Part shown: positions 35,559 to 44,389 of the stretch, piece by piece
Layout of the letters: each line of letters starts with the position of its first letter
Numbering within the stretch: position 1 is the stretch's first letter
DNA from: Ornatilinea sp.
GTDB taxonomy: Bacteria; Chloroflexota; Anaerolineae; Anaerolineales; Anaerolineaceae
DNA length: 64,000 nt
Assembly (NCBI GenBank): GCA_018433975.1
Contig: JAHDQE010000027.1
Span: 1 to 64,000 of the forward strand
Reading direction: 5' to 3'
Program-made: the position numbers and the translations under genes
The notes under the pieces: model-generated
What the model was told of the DNA's origin: nothing
The model's database searches: none
Seen by the model: the letters and a program-made list of their open reading frames with translations, nothing else

Positions 35559-36379
35559 TCATTGATTCGCATTTGCATGTCTGGGTGCAAAAACCGGATC
35601 AATATCCCTGGCAGCCTATTGGAGGGTACATCCCGGAGAACGAGGCTCCCGTTGAAAAGTATCTGGAAGTCATGGATGCAGAGAGTGTGGACCGGGCTGT
35701 TCTGGTACAGCCAACCCCTTATGGTTGGGATAACTCGTATTTGCTGGATTCGTCCACGGCACACCCCGACCGGTTCCGAACTGTCTGCCTGGTGGACCCG
35801 CTGTCAGAAGGTGTGGCTGGGAAGCTGGCGGATCTGGTCGCGGAAGGTGCAAACGGAGTGCGGATAAACTGGCACCTCCAGCCGGTTGAGATATGGGAAG
35901 AGAATCTGCATCATCAGGCGTTGTGGCAGTGTGCTCAGGAGCTGGATATCCCCATTTGCTTGCAGTTGACCCCCGAGTATATTCCTCTGGTGCGGAAAAT
36001 GGCCATTAACTATTCCGGGGTAAAAGTTGTGATGGATCACCTGGGAAGGCCGAAGTCGGGTTGTTTGCCGGAGGATAGAACCTTCCGGAGTCTTTTAAAA
36101 CTCTCTCAATTCCCGAACCTGTATATCAAGTTGTCCGGAATGAATTATTACTCGCAGGAGGCGGCCCCTTATCGGGATACCTGGCCGCTGTTGCAGGCTG
36201 TTCATGCCAACTTTGGTTCACAACGCTGTATGTGGGGCTCGGATTTTCCCTTTGTAATGGAACATTGGGCATATTCTGATTTGCTGCACACGTTAAAGAC
36301 TCAACTGAATTTTTCAACAGATGCGTTGATCTGGATATTGGGGAAAACCGCCCGCTTGCTGTGGTGGAAAGAGGAATGA
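35555..36379 (+). CDS. Amidohydrolase-2 family TIM-barrel hydrolase or lactonase
   Basis: The 274 residues match the amidohydrolase_2 family: HxH metal motif in IIDSHLHVWVQKP at the N-terminus, MDHLGRPKSG at mid-length (metal His), YIKLSGMNYY, and GSDFPFVMEHW with the metal Asp. Relatives include rhamnonolactonase- and 2-pyrone-4,6-dicarboxylate-type lactonases and some decarboxylases. Its start overlaps the stop of the PanE-like gene (ATGA), so they are translated together, which suggests a lactone or cyclic acid intermediate linked to that reductase. That link is inference. Confidence 0.8.
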   Translation: MIIDSHLHVWVQKPDQYPWQPIGGYIPENEAPVEKYLEVMDAESVDRAVLVQPTPYGWDNSYLLDSSTAHPDRFRTVCLVDPLSEGVAGKLADLVAEGANGVRINWHLQPVEIWEENLHHQALWQCAQELDIPICLQLTPEYIPLVRKMAINYSGVKVVMDHLGRPKSGCLPEDRTFRSLLKLSQFPNLYIKLSGMNYYSQEAAPYRDTWPLLQAVHANFGSQRCMWGSDFPFVMEHWAYSDLLHTLKTQLNFSTDALIWILGKTARLLWWKEE

Positions 36380-36403
36380 TATCAAAGAGAAGGAGCATAT
36401 TGG

Positions 36404-37723
36404 GTGGCCTTGTTAATTAAGAACGGTAAGGTTTGGGCAGAGAATGAACTTCGTGATCTATCGATTTTGATCAATGAAGAGGGCATCATTACCGGTCTTC
36501 TGGATGCCCAAATCGACATGTCGGAATTGGATTGTGAAGTGATGGATGCGGCCGGGAGTTGGATCTTCCCCGGTGGGATAGATATCCATGCTCATATCCA
36601 GGATGGAGCCGAAACTTTTTGCTCCGGTACCCGTGCGGCCGCCAGGGGCGGGATTACAACCGTTCTGGATATGCCGCCCTTCAAGACCACAACCAATCGA
36701 AAACAATGTCTTACCCGGCGTGAATGGGCGGAGCGGGAATGTGTAACCGACTTTGGCCTCACCGGAGGGATTGTCATTGACCGGGAAGACCTTTTTCAGA
36801 TGAATGAGGTCGCCGAGTTCGGAGTGGGACAGTTTAAAGTCTTTATGTTGTCGGATCCTCCGGTAGATTTGTTGTGGGAGGCGGTAAAAACGGCTGCCCA
36901 CACAGGGATGCGGCTCACCGTGCACATGGAAGAACCGGCATTGCTCGGAAAAGTGAACTGGGATGATCCCCTGGGCTTTCCAAAAGCAAATCCGCCGGTT
37001 GCCGAGAATGTCGCCACGGCGAAAATGCTGGAAATGGCGCGCGCGGCGGGGGCGCCGATTCACGTCTGTCATGTTTCCTCTGCCCGGACTGCTGAATTGA
37101 TCGATATCTACAAGGCCTGGGGAACCGATGTCTCCGCGGAAACGACGCCTCATTACCTGTTGTTGAATGAGGAAGAATTTTTCGTTCAGGGAGATCGGGT
37201 GGTGGCAACGCCCGCCTTACGAACGAAAACGGATAATGAATTGCTCTGGCAGGCACTGCGGGATGGGGTGATTGATGTAGTCATCAGCGATCATTTCCTG
37301 GGAGCTTTACCGGATCCGGAAAAACCCCGTCCGGCGCCACAGGATGCCGAACCGGGAATTGCCGGGCTTGAGCTTTCTCTGCCGCTGCTTTTCAGCAAAG
37401 GTGTTAAAAGTGGCGAGATTTCGATGAAGCGCTTTGTTGAAGTGACTTCCACTGCCCCCGCAAAATTGCTGGGCATGGATGCGAGGAAAGGTCGGATTGC
37501 TACCGGTGCAGATGCGGATCTGGTGATCCTGGATCCGCTTAAAACCTGGCGGGTGAAAGATTTTGGTTCTGATTCCAGAGTTTCAACGCTTCCTTACGAG
37601 GGATGGGAACTTCAGGGGTATGTGGATGCGACCCTTGTACGGGGCCGGAGGATCTGGAATGGAAAAGAAATTATTGCGGACTGTGGATGGGGCGAATATA
37701 TCCCGGCAAAACGGTCACATTGA
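36404..37723 (+). CDS. Allantoinase/dihydroorotase/hydantoinase-like cyclic amidohydrolase
   Basis: A 439-residue cyclic-amide hydrolase. It opens with MALLIKNGKVWAENELRD, has the metal motif GGIDIHAHIQD, TRAAARGGITTVLDMPP, the candidate carbamylated Lys in VGQFKVFMLS, later metal ligands in LTVHMEEP and IHVCHVSSART, and the Asp in VVISDHFLGALP. It is closer in outline to allantoinases and hydantoinases than to biosynthetic dihydroorotase. The start is GTG 36404 with GAAGGAG upstream. Ring opening of a five- or six-membered ureide fits the other deaminase-like and molybdenum hydroxylase genes around it. Confidence 0.82.
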   Translation: MALLIKNGKVWAENELRDLSILINEEGIITGLLDAQIDMSELDCEVMDAAGSWIFPGGIDIHAHIQDGAETFCSGTRAAARGGITTVLDMPPFKTTTNRKQCLTRREWAERECVTDFGLTGGIVIDREDLFQMNEVAEFGVGQFKVFMLSDPPVDLLWEAVKTAAHTGMRLTVHMEEPALLGKVNWDDPLGFPKANPPVAENVATAKMLEMARAAGAPIHVCHVSSARTAELIDIYKAWGTDVSAETTPHYLLLNEEEFFVQGDRVVATPALRTKTDNELLWQALRDGVIDVVISDHFLGALPDPEKPRPAPQDAEPGIAGLELSLPLLFSKGVKSGEISMKRFVEVTSTAPAKLLGMDARKGRIATGADADLVILDPLKTWRVKDFGSDSRVSTLPYEGWELQGYVDATLVRGRRIWNGKEIIADCGWGEYIPAKRSH

Positions 37724-37750
37724 GATGAATACTTATATTAGGAGAGAAAA

Positions 37751-39169
37751 ATGACGGTTGAATTATTGATTAAAAATGGTACGGTGATCACCATGGATGC
37801 GGAACGCCGGGTGATAGAGAATTGTGATGTCGCGGTGAGTGGCGGCAGGATCGTTGAGATTGGCCAGGGCCTGGAATACGAAGCGGAAAAGACGTTGGAT
37901 GCGGCTGGATGCGTGGTTTGTCCCGGTTTGATCAATGGTCATTCGCACGTCTATCAATCCCTGATTGAAGGTCTGGGCTACGACATGCATTTCGACCCGT
38001 GGAACTGGCGGTTCCTTTTCCCGGTGGTATCCAAAGTGAACCCCGGGAACGCGAAAGCCGGCGCGGCGCTCGCAGCTCTGGAGCTGATCAAAAACGGCGT
38101 AACGACCATTTCGGATCACTGGTATCTGCATACCGATATGGACAATATTTACCGGGTAACCGAGACGTTTGACGAGGCGGGCCTGAGAGCTCAAATGGTG
38201 TTTGGTCTGCTGGATCAAACCTTCGCAGGCGAGCGCACCGACTCGGAATATATGACCATGATCCAGAGCGAAGAAAAGCTGTTGGAAGAAGCTCGCCGCT
38301 ATTACGATACCTGGCATGGCACCCGGCGGACCACTGTGGCGCTGGGCCCCGGGTCCACCGAGGATATCAGCGAGAGCCTGATGCTGAAGACGGTCCAGCT
38401 CAGTAAAGAACTGGACATTAATGTGAGCACCCATGTGGCCGGATGGATTGAGATTAACAGCTACACCATCCGCCGGTTTGGAGAACGGGACCTGGAGCAT
38501 TTCCACACGCTTGGGCTGACCGGCCCGCGGGGAGTGATGTTCCACGCCGTATGGCTCTCCGACCGGGAGATTGAAATTATTGCTACCACCGGCACCAAAG
38601 TGGTGCACTGCCCGATTGCCAATGCCTATCTGGGCTATGGAATTTCTCCGGTCAGCCGGATGTTGAGCCTGGGTGTTGCGGTTGGGTTGGGTACGGATGG
38701 TGCGGCAAGTTACACCTACGATATGTTGGAAGTCGCGCGGACGGCCGGTATGCTGCAGAAAGCCACCAAACTGGATGCGGAAGCCGTTACCGCCGAAGAA
38801 CTCATGGAAATGCTGACCGTGAATGGCGCGAAGGTTCTGGGTATCGAAGATGAGGTGGGAGCGTTGGCCGTAGGCAAGCAGGCCGACTTGATCGTTGTGG
38901 ACTATAAACAACCCCATCTTCTTCCGGTGGGCCGTTGGCTTCCCAAGCTGATCTACAGCGCGAGAGGGAGTGATGTGATCCATACGGTGGTGGCAGGTCG
39001 TGTATTGATGGAAGATCGAAAAGTGCTGTCGATGGACGAGGAGAAAGTAATGGCGGAAGCCCTGTCTTCACGGGAAGATTTGATTGAGCGTGCAGGGCAG
39101 GAAACCAGAGATTTGCTGACAATGCCCTGGCCAAAGAGCGGTCCGGCGTGGCGGTCTATTGTCAAGTAG
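37751..39169 (+). CDS. TrzA/AtzB-like aminohydrolase
   Basis: The 472 residues belong to the cytosine-deaminase/chlorohydrolase branch of amidohydrolases: GLINGHSHVYQSLIEG (HxH), NVSTHVAGWIEIN (metal His), VMFHAVWLSDREIEII, KVVHCPIANAYLGYG and GLGTDGAASYTYDM (metal Asp). Where typical deaminases have HxAE, this reads HVAGW, so the usual catalytic Glu is absent or moved, which may alter the leaving group or reaction. ATG 37751 follows AGGAGAG. It is flanked by the allantoinase-like gene and the Fe-S/molybdenum hydroxylase, the arrangement expected for successive hydroxylation and deamination of a heterocycle. Confidence 0.82.
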   Translation: MTVELLIKNGTVITMDAERRVIENCDVAVSGGRIVEIGQGLEYEAEKTLDAAGCVVCPGLINGHSHVYQSLIEGLGYDMHFDPWNWRFLFPVVSKVNPGNAKAGAALAALELIKNGVTTISDHWYLHTDMDNIYRVTETFDEAGLRAQMVFGLLDQTFAGERTDSEYMTMIQSEEKLLEEARRYYDTWHGTRRTTVALGPGSTEDISESLMLKTVQLSKELDINVSTHVAGWIEINSYTIRRFGERDLEHFHTLGLTGPRGVMFHAVWLSDREIEIIATTGTKVVHCPIANAYLGYGISPVSRMLSLGVAVGLGTDGAASYTYDMLEVARTAGMLQKATKLDAEAVTAEELMEMLTVNGAKVLGIEDEVGALAVGKQADLIVVDYKQPHLLPVGRWLPKLIYSARGSDVIHTVVAGRVLMEDRKVLSMDEEKVMAEALSSREDLIERAGQETRDLLTMPWPKSGPAWRSIVK

Positions 39170-39208
39170 TCTGTTTGTACAGCATGTTTTACAACCAACG
39201 GAGGAAAT

Positions 39209-41989
39209 ATGACCGATAAGATCATCTCCATTACGGTAAATGGCACGCATTTTGATGTGGAGCCGGTTTATCAGGATTGGACCCTTGCACGGTATTTGCG
39301 TGAGGTTCTTAAGCTGACCGGAACGAAACAGGGCTGTGATAATGAGGGCACCTGTGGATTGTGCAAGGTCATTATTGATGGAAAAGCCCGGCAGTCCTGC
39401 AAAATGAAAATGTCCCGCCTGGATGGAACAAAAATTGAAACCATTGAAAGCCTGGCAATGGACGGAAAGATTCCGCATCCCTTGATTCAAACCGTTATCC
39501 AGGATGGTATTTTTCAATGTGGGTATTGTGCACCTGGGGCACTAATGTCTGCCAAAGCGCTGCTGGACCAGAATTTGTTGCCAACCGATGAGGAAATATC
39601 CCGAGCGGTTTCCGGTACGCTCTGCCGTTGTGCAGGCCTGAACCGGATAGACCGCTCCATCCGGCGCGCGGCGGCTATTTTGCGTGGCGACCAGGCCAGC
39701 ACATGGACAGAGGAAGACACAGCCAACGAGTACATGATGCTCGAAAAGTTGACCGGGAAGCTGGTGTTCACCAACGATCTAAGCTTTGACGGAATGCTCT
39801 ATGCCAGCGCACTGCGGGCGAATGTGCCGCACGGCCTGGTGCGGAAAGTGGATATTGCCAAAGCCGAGAAGATGCCCGGCATTGTCAAAGTTCTGACGAG
39901 CAAAGACGTGCCCGGTAAAAATATCTTTGGCGTGATTGATGCGGACCAGCCCATTTTTTGCGATGAAATTGTGCGCTATGTTGGCGACACCCTGGCTCTT
40001 GTGGTAGGAGAGACCCCCGAGCAGGTGCAGGCCGCCCTGGATGCGATTGAAGCAGAGATTGAGCCCCTGCCCGTCATCAGCAGCATTGATGAAGCGCTTG
40101 CCCCGGATGCTCCTGTCCTGCACCCGCGTTTGAAACAGGTTTATCCCGACAAGCCCAATGTCCTTAAACATTTCCATGTTTCCAAGGGAGATATTGAAAA
40201 AGGGTTCGCGGAAGCGGATTTGATCCTGGAGGAAGATTATTCTGTCCCCTTTATCGAACACGCCTATATGGAAACCGAAACCAGCATTGGCGTGGTGGAA
40301 GCGGATGGCACCTACAAGATTTATGTCGGCAGCCAGGGGCCGACGGACGACCGCCATCAGGTTGCTGCTGCGCTGGGAGTGGATGAGGAAAAGGTTGAGA
40401 TTGCGCATATGTATATGGGCGGCGGCTTTGGCGGGAAAGAGGATATCTCCGGGCAGATCCATGCCATCCTTGCGGCCAATGCGACCGGCAGGCCGGTTAA
40501 AGTGCACTGGAGCCGGAAGGAATCCCTTCTGGTCAGTTATAAACGGCATGCGGCTCAATTGCACTACAAAATGGGGATGAGCCGCGAAGGTAAACTGGTT
40601 GCCGCGGATATTCAAATCTATGGCGATACCGGCGCGTATGCTTCTGCCGGGGAGGCGGTGCTTTTCAGGATGATGGCCTTTGCCTGCGGCCCGTATGAAG
40701 TGCCCAACGTGGAAGTGAACACGTATGCCGTGCATACCAATAACCCGCCCTGTGGAGCTTTCCGCGGTTATGGAAGCCCTCAGGTAGCGTTTGCCGCGGA
40801 AACCCATTTGCAGCGTATGATCCGGCAGCTTGGGCTGGACCCGATGGAAGTCCGTCTGAATAACGCCCTGGATTTTGGACGGGCGACAATTACCGGCGAT
40901 GTGCTTACCCCTGCTGTGGGGTCGGGAATGATCGACTGTCTGACCGCGGTCAAGCAGGAACTGGAAAAGACGCCCAGGCCTGAAGTGGGCCCGGATGAGA
41001 AGTTTGGAATGGGGATTGCAGCTGGCTATAAAAATGTCGGGTTGGGGTCCAACATTCCCGATATGTCCGGCGCGTCCGTTTCATTGGAAGCGGATGGCGT
41101 TTTTCTGGCGCGGCACGGTGCGGCAGATATGGGCCAGGGCTCTAACCAGGTGGTCGCTTTGATTACCGCCAGGGTATTGGGTGTTCCGGTTTCTATGGTC
41201 CGGGTCCATACCGGGGATACAAAATTTGATCCGCTTGGTGGAATGACCACGGCCTCCCGCGCCACATTCCTTTCGGGGAATGCTGCTTTGTTGGCTGTTG
41301 AAGGCTTCAAGAAAAAGCTATGGGACGCCCTGTCTCAGGAATTTTCCGTTTCGCCGGATGACCTGGTGATCCGCGAGGGTGCTTTTGTCAACCGGGAGAC
41401 CGGACGGCAGTATATCACCGTAAAAGAGCTGGCTCAGGGAAGCGAGCGTTTTGAGTATGAGGCACAATATAAAGCGCCCACCACGCAGCCGCCGTCGGCT
41501 TACTCGGAATCCTATCCGGAAGTCCCCGAAGCTCCCATGCACTTTGCCTACGATTTTGGCGCGCAGGCTGTTATGCTGGCCGTCAACGAAAAAACGGGAG
41601 AGGTGCGTGTGTTGAAGATAATCGCCGCGCATGATGCCGGGACTCCATTGATTTACAAAAATGTGATCGGACAGATTGAAGGGGCCGCGGTTCAGGGGCT
41701 GGGTTATGCATTGAGCGAACGCTTTGAATTGGAGGATGGGGTTCCTGCATCGCTTCGCCTTAAGGATTTAGGCCTGCTTCGCTTCCGGGATATCCCGGAG
41801 ATTGTTCCGATTATTATTGATACCCCGCATCAGAAGGGGCCTTTCGGTGCGAAAGGAATGGGCGAACTCGCCCTTACCCCTACGGCGCCTGCTGTGGCGA
41901 ATGCGATCTTTGATGCTTTGGGGATCTGGATTAAAGATCTGCCAATTACCCAGGAGAAAATCCTGGATGCGCTTCAGAAACAAAGTTGA
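39209..41989 (+). CDS. Fe-S/molybdopterin hydroxylase without FAD domain (XdhD/aldehyde oxidoreductase-like)
   Basis: A 926-residue molybdenum hydroxylase that inserts a water-derived oxygen into a heterocycle or aldehyde. Residues 1-75 form a plant-type [2Fe-2S] domain (cysteines about 43, 49, 52, 64) and 76-160 a second one (FQCGYCAPG and TLCRCAG, cysteines about 104, 107, 139, 141). The two-part molybdenum domain fills the rest: GGGFGGKED, NPPCGAFRGYGSPQ, MGQGSNQVVALITARVLGV and GAKGMGEL with the catalytic Glu near 886. No FAD domain lies between, as in Desulfovibrio aldehyde oxidoreductase and E. coli XdhD, so electrons must leave through an unknown partner. ATG 39209 follows GGAGGAAA. 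Confidence 0.9.
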   Translation: MTDKIISITVNGTHFDVEPVYQDWTLARYLREVLKLTGTKQGCDNEGTCGLCKVIIDGKARQSCKMKMSRLDGTKIETIESLAMDGKIPHPLIQTVIQDGIFQCGYCAPGALMSAKALLDQNLLPTDEEISRAVSGTLCRCAGLNRIDRSIRRAAAILRGDQASTWTEEDTANEYMMLEKLTGKLVFTNDLSFDGMLYASALRANVPHGLVRKVDIAKAEKMPGIVKVLTSKDVPGKNIFGVIDADQPIFCDEIVRYVGDTLALVVGETPEQVQAALDAIEAEIEPLPVISSIDEALAPDAPVLHPRLKQVYPDKPNVLKHFHVSKGDIEKGFAEADLILEEDYSVPFIEHAYMETETSIGVVEADGTYKIYVGSQGPTDDRHQVAAALGVDEEKVEIAHMYMGGGFGGKEDISGQIHAILAANATGRPVKVHWSRKESLLVSYKRHAAQLHYKMGMSREGKLVAADIQIYGDTGAYASAGEAVLFRMMAFACGPYEVPNVEVNTYAVHTNNPPCGAFRGYGSPQVAFAAETHLQRMIRQLGLDPMEVRLNNALDFGRATITGDVLTPAVGSGMIDCLTAVKQELEKTPRPEVGPDEKFGMGIAAGYKNVGLGSNIPDMSGASVSLEADGVFLARHGAADMGQGSNQVVALITARVLGVPVSMVRVHTGDTKFDPLGGMTTASRATFLSGNAALLAVEGFKKKLWDALSQEFSVSPDDLVIREGAFVNRETGRQYITVKELAQGSERFEYEAQYKAPTTQPPSAYSESYPEVPEAPMHFAYDFGAQAVMLAVNEKTGEVRVLKIIAAHDAGTPLIYKNVIGQIEGAAVQGLGYALSERFELEDGVPASLRLKDLGLLRFRDIPEIVPIIIDTPHQKGPFGAKGMGELALTPTAPAVANAIFDALGIWIKDLPITQEKILDALQKQS

Positions 41990-42004
41990 TTCAGGAGGAA
42001 AAAA

Positions 42005-42784
42005 ATGCGTTTAGAAAATAAGGTTGTGCTCTTTATCGGTGCGGGTGAACATCTTGGAAGAAGTGCTCCACTGCTCTTTGCGCAGGAAGGGGCCAAAATC
42101 GTGATCGTTGCCCGGCGCGAACATGTGCTGGAAGAAACGGCAGAAATGATCCGCGGAAAAGGCGGTGAGGTGACGGTTTGTCCGGGAAGCGCGACCAATC
42201 CGGAAGACATTGAGCGCATGATCCGCACCACGGTGGATACTTATGGCAGGCTGGATGTCCTGTATAACAATATCGGCGGGGGTTGGGTCGAACTGGATAA
42301 AAAACTCCATGAGATTTCTGACCAGGCCTATGAACGGATCGTCGCATCCAATTTAACGGCGGTCTTCAACACCTGCAAAGCAGCTGTGATTCAGTTCTTG
42401 AAACAGGGCCATGGCGGTTCCATTGTCAATGTTGTGGCTTCCGAACATGTCCGCAGAATGGCGAACCCTCTTTATGCGTATACTAAAGCGGGCATGATTG
42501 AAATGTCAAAAAACATGGCAAATGATTACCTGGATGACGGCATCCGGGTGAATTGTCTTTTGCCGGGGCTGTTTGTGTATGAAGCGGTGAAAAATCCGGT
42601 TGTGAAACCTATTCCCACACCGTTGATTCGCCGGCTGCCCAGGACGGAACGCCAGGGTGACCCGGCCGATCTGGCTTATGCCGGGTTGTTCTTTGCCAGC
42701 GATGAATCCAGCTTTATCACCGGCCAGACGATTGCGGTAGATGGTGGAGATGATATGAAGCTGGTGGATCTGGTATTGGATTAA
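42005..42784 (+). CDS. Short-chain dehydrogenase/reductase (SDR) 3
   Basis: A 259-residue SDR with a slightly unusual nucleotide motif (GAGEHLGRSAPLLFAQEGA), NNIGGG, Ser in NVVASEHVRR, YAYTKAG with the catalytic Tyr and Lys, and ITGQTIAVDGGDD. ATG 42005 follows CAGGAGG, 15 bases after the molybdenum hydroxylase stop, so the two are likely translated from one message. A hairpin follows at 42805. Substrate unknown. Confidence 0.87.
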   Translation: MRLENKVVLFIGAGEHLGRSAPLLFAQEGAKIVIVARREHVLEETAEMIRGKGGEVTVCPGSATNPEDIERMIRTTVDTYGRLDVLYNNIGGGWVELDKKLHEISDQAYERIVASNLTAVFNTCKAAVIQFLKQGHGGSIVNVVASEHVRRMANPLYAYTKAGMIEMSKNMANDYLDDGIRVNCLLPGLFVYEAVKNPVVKPIPTPLIRRLPRTERQGDPADLAYAGLFFASDESSFITGQTIAVDGGDDMKLVDLVLD

Positions 42785-42804
42785 AAGATGGGATTGTAAA
42801 TCGC

Positions 42805-42843
42805 TGACTGGTCCCGGGAGGATTTTTGCCCGGGCAGCAGTCA
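42805..42843 (+). terminator. Intergenic hairpin between SDR 3 and the aldehyde dehydrogenase gene
   Basis: TGACTG (42805-42810) pairs with CAGTCA (42838-42843), and inside it CCCGGG pairs with CCCGGG. A few unpaired bases interrupt the stem and no T tract follows at the end. It may split the long run into transcription units. Confidence 0.5.
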
Positions 42844-42900
42844 TGCGTTAAAAAATATTTCATCGTGTTGTAGAATGAAAAATTACCGGGAGTGTGACTT

Positions 42901-44283
42901 ATGTCAGAATTAATTCAGGAGCTTGTGCAAAAGGCAAAAGCAGCTCAGAAAATTGTGGAATTCTGGACGCAGGAACAGGTGGACGAAATGGTGGCCGCGG
43001 CAGGTTGGCAGGCCTATAAAAACGCAGAAATTTGTGCGCGCTTGGCTTATGAAGAAACCGGTATGGGGGTATACCAGGATAAGCTGGTCAAGCACCAGAA
43101 AAAGACATTGGGCGCGCTGCGCGATTTAGATGGCGTGAAGACGGTGGGTCTGATCGAGGAAGACGAGGCCCGTGGGTTGCTGAAGTTTGCCAAACCGGTG
43201 GGTGTGATTGGCGCGCTGACGCCGGTTACCAATGCCAGCGCGACCATTCCGGGGAATTGTCTGCCCATGTTAAAAACCCGTAATGCCGTCATCTTTGCGC
43301 CCCATCCGCACGCGAAAAAAACTTGTAAATTGAATGTGGAGATCATGCGCAAAGGACTCGAACAGGTTGGCGCACCGGCGGATTTGATCCAGTGTATTGA
43401 AGAACCCACCATTGAGCTGACTCAGGGTCTGATGAAAGCGGTGGATTTGGTGGTCGCTACCGGTGGAGCGGGTATGGTCAAGGCGGCCTATTCGAGCGGG
43501 AAGCCGGCTTACGGTGTCGGGGCCGGAAATTCGGTCACCATTGTAGATGAAACAGCCGACCTGGCGGATGCTGCTAGAAAGATCTTCCTCAGCAAAACCT
43601 TTGATTTTGCGACTTCCTGTTCTTCCGAAAATTCGGCAGTCATTCAGGAATCTGTTTTTGATGAAATGCTGCTCAAGTTGAAGGAAAATGGGGGCTACCT
43701 GTGCAGCCCGGCAGAAAAGGTCCAGCTTCAGAAAGCGATGTGGCCGGATGGCGTTCATCTGAATAAAAACATTGTTGCCCAGAGTGTGGATGTCATTGCG
43801 GATATCGCGGGGCTTGATCTTCCGGAAGGCTCTAAATTCCTGATGGTGATGGGTGAGGCCATTGGCCCCGAAGATCTGTTTTCGGGGGAAAAACTATCCG
43901 TTGTGCTGACGCTGTGGAAGTATGATGATTTCGAAGAAGCGCTGGATTATATCCAGAGGATTACTGCTTATAGCGGATCAGGGCATAGCTGCGGCATTCA
44001 CACCACCCGGGAAGACCGGATTCGGAAATTAGGGGAAAGCGCGCGGGTCAGCCGGATTATGGTGCGCCAACCGCAGGCTTATGGCAACAGTGGAAATTAT
44101 GATAACGGGATGCCCATAACCCTGACGTTGGGCTGTGGCACCTGGGGCAACAATATCACCACAGAAAATATTTATTGGAAGCATTTTCTCAATGTAACCT
44201 GGGTTGCCAAACCCATTACCCCGGTTGTTCCGGACCAGGAAAAACTTTTTGGGGCACATTGGAACAAGTACGGAAGGGATTAA
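42901..44283 (+). CDS. CoA-acylating aldehyde dehydrogenase, sulfoacetaldehyde dehydrogenase (SauS)-like
   Basis: Oxidises an aldehyde to an acyl-CoA with NAD(P) and CoA. The 460 residues match the EutE/AdhE/SauS group rather than acid-forming aldehyde dehydrogenases: VGVIGALTPVTNASATIPGN, VATGGAGMVKAAYSSGKPAY, GVGAGNSVTIVDETADLADA and the nucleophile in DFATSCSSENSAV (about C240). The N-terminal pattern and SCSSEN loop recall annotated acylating sulfoacetaldehyde dehydrogenases, but acetaldehyde or glycolaldehyde are equally possible. The transketolase-like gene follows 106 bases later, so the aldehyde may come from it. Confidence 0.85.
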   Translation: MSELIQELVQKAKAAQKIVEFWTQEQVDEMVAAAGWQAYKNAEICARLAYEETGMGVYQDKLVKHQKKTLGALRDLDGVKTVGLIEEDEARGLLKFAKPVGVIGALTPVTNASATIPGNCLPMLKTRNAVIFAPHPHAKKTCKLNVEIMRKGLEQVGAPADLIQCIEEPTIELTQGLMKAVDLVVATGGAGMVKAAYSSGKPAYGVGAGNSVTIVDETADLADAARKIFLSKTFDFATSCSSENSAVIQESVFDEMLLKLKENGGYLCSPAEKVQLQKAMWPDGVHLNKNIVAQSVDVIADIAGLDLPEGSKFLMVMGEAIGPEDLFSGEKLSVVLTLWKYDDFEEALDYIQRITAYSGSGHSCGIHTTREDRIRKLGESARVSRIMVRQPQAYGNSGNYDNGMPITLTLGCGTWGNNITTENIYWKHFLNVTWVAKPITPVVPDQEKLFGAHWNKYGRD

Positions 44284-44389
44284 TTGGGTATACTATAGGC
44301 TATGTGGGATGAGTTGCTCTTGGAAGAGATATCAATCTCCTGCTGAACGGTGCGCATTGAACTTTACTTTTATGAATAAGGAACAATAA

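Noticed and set aside
37763..38983. 406-residue antisense frame opposite the TrzA/AtzB-like gene
   Set aside because: It lies wholly inside a clearly conserved hydrolase gene and has no motif; long antisense frames are common in coding DNA with this codon use.
39779..40807. 342-residue antisense frame opposite the molybdenum hydroxylase gene
   Set aside because: Mirror of conserved coding sequence, no ribosome site or family motif.
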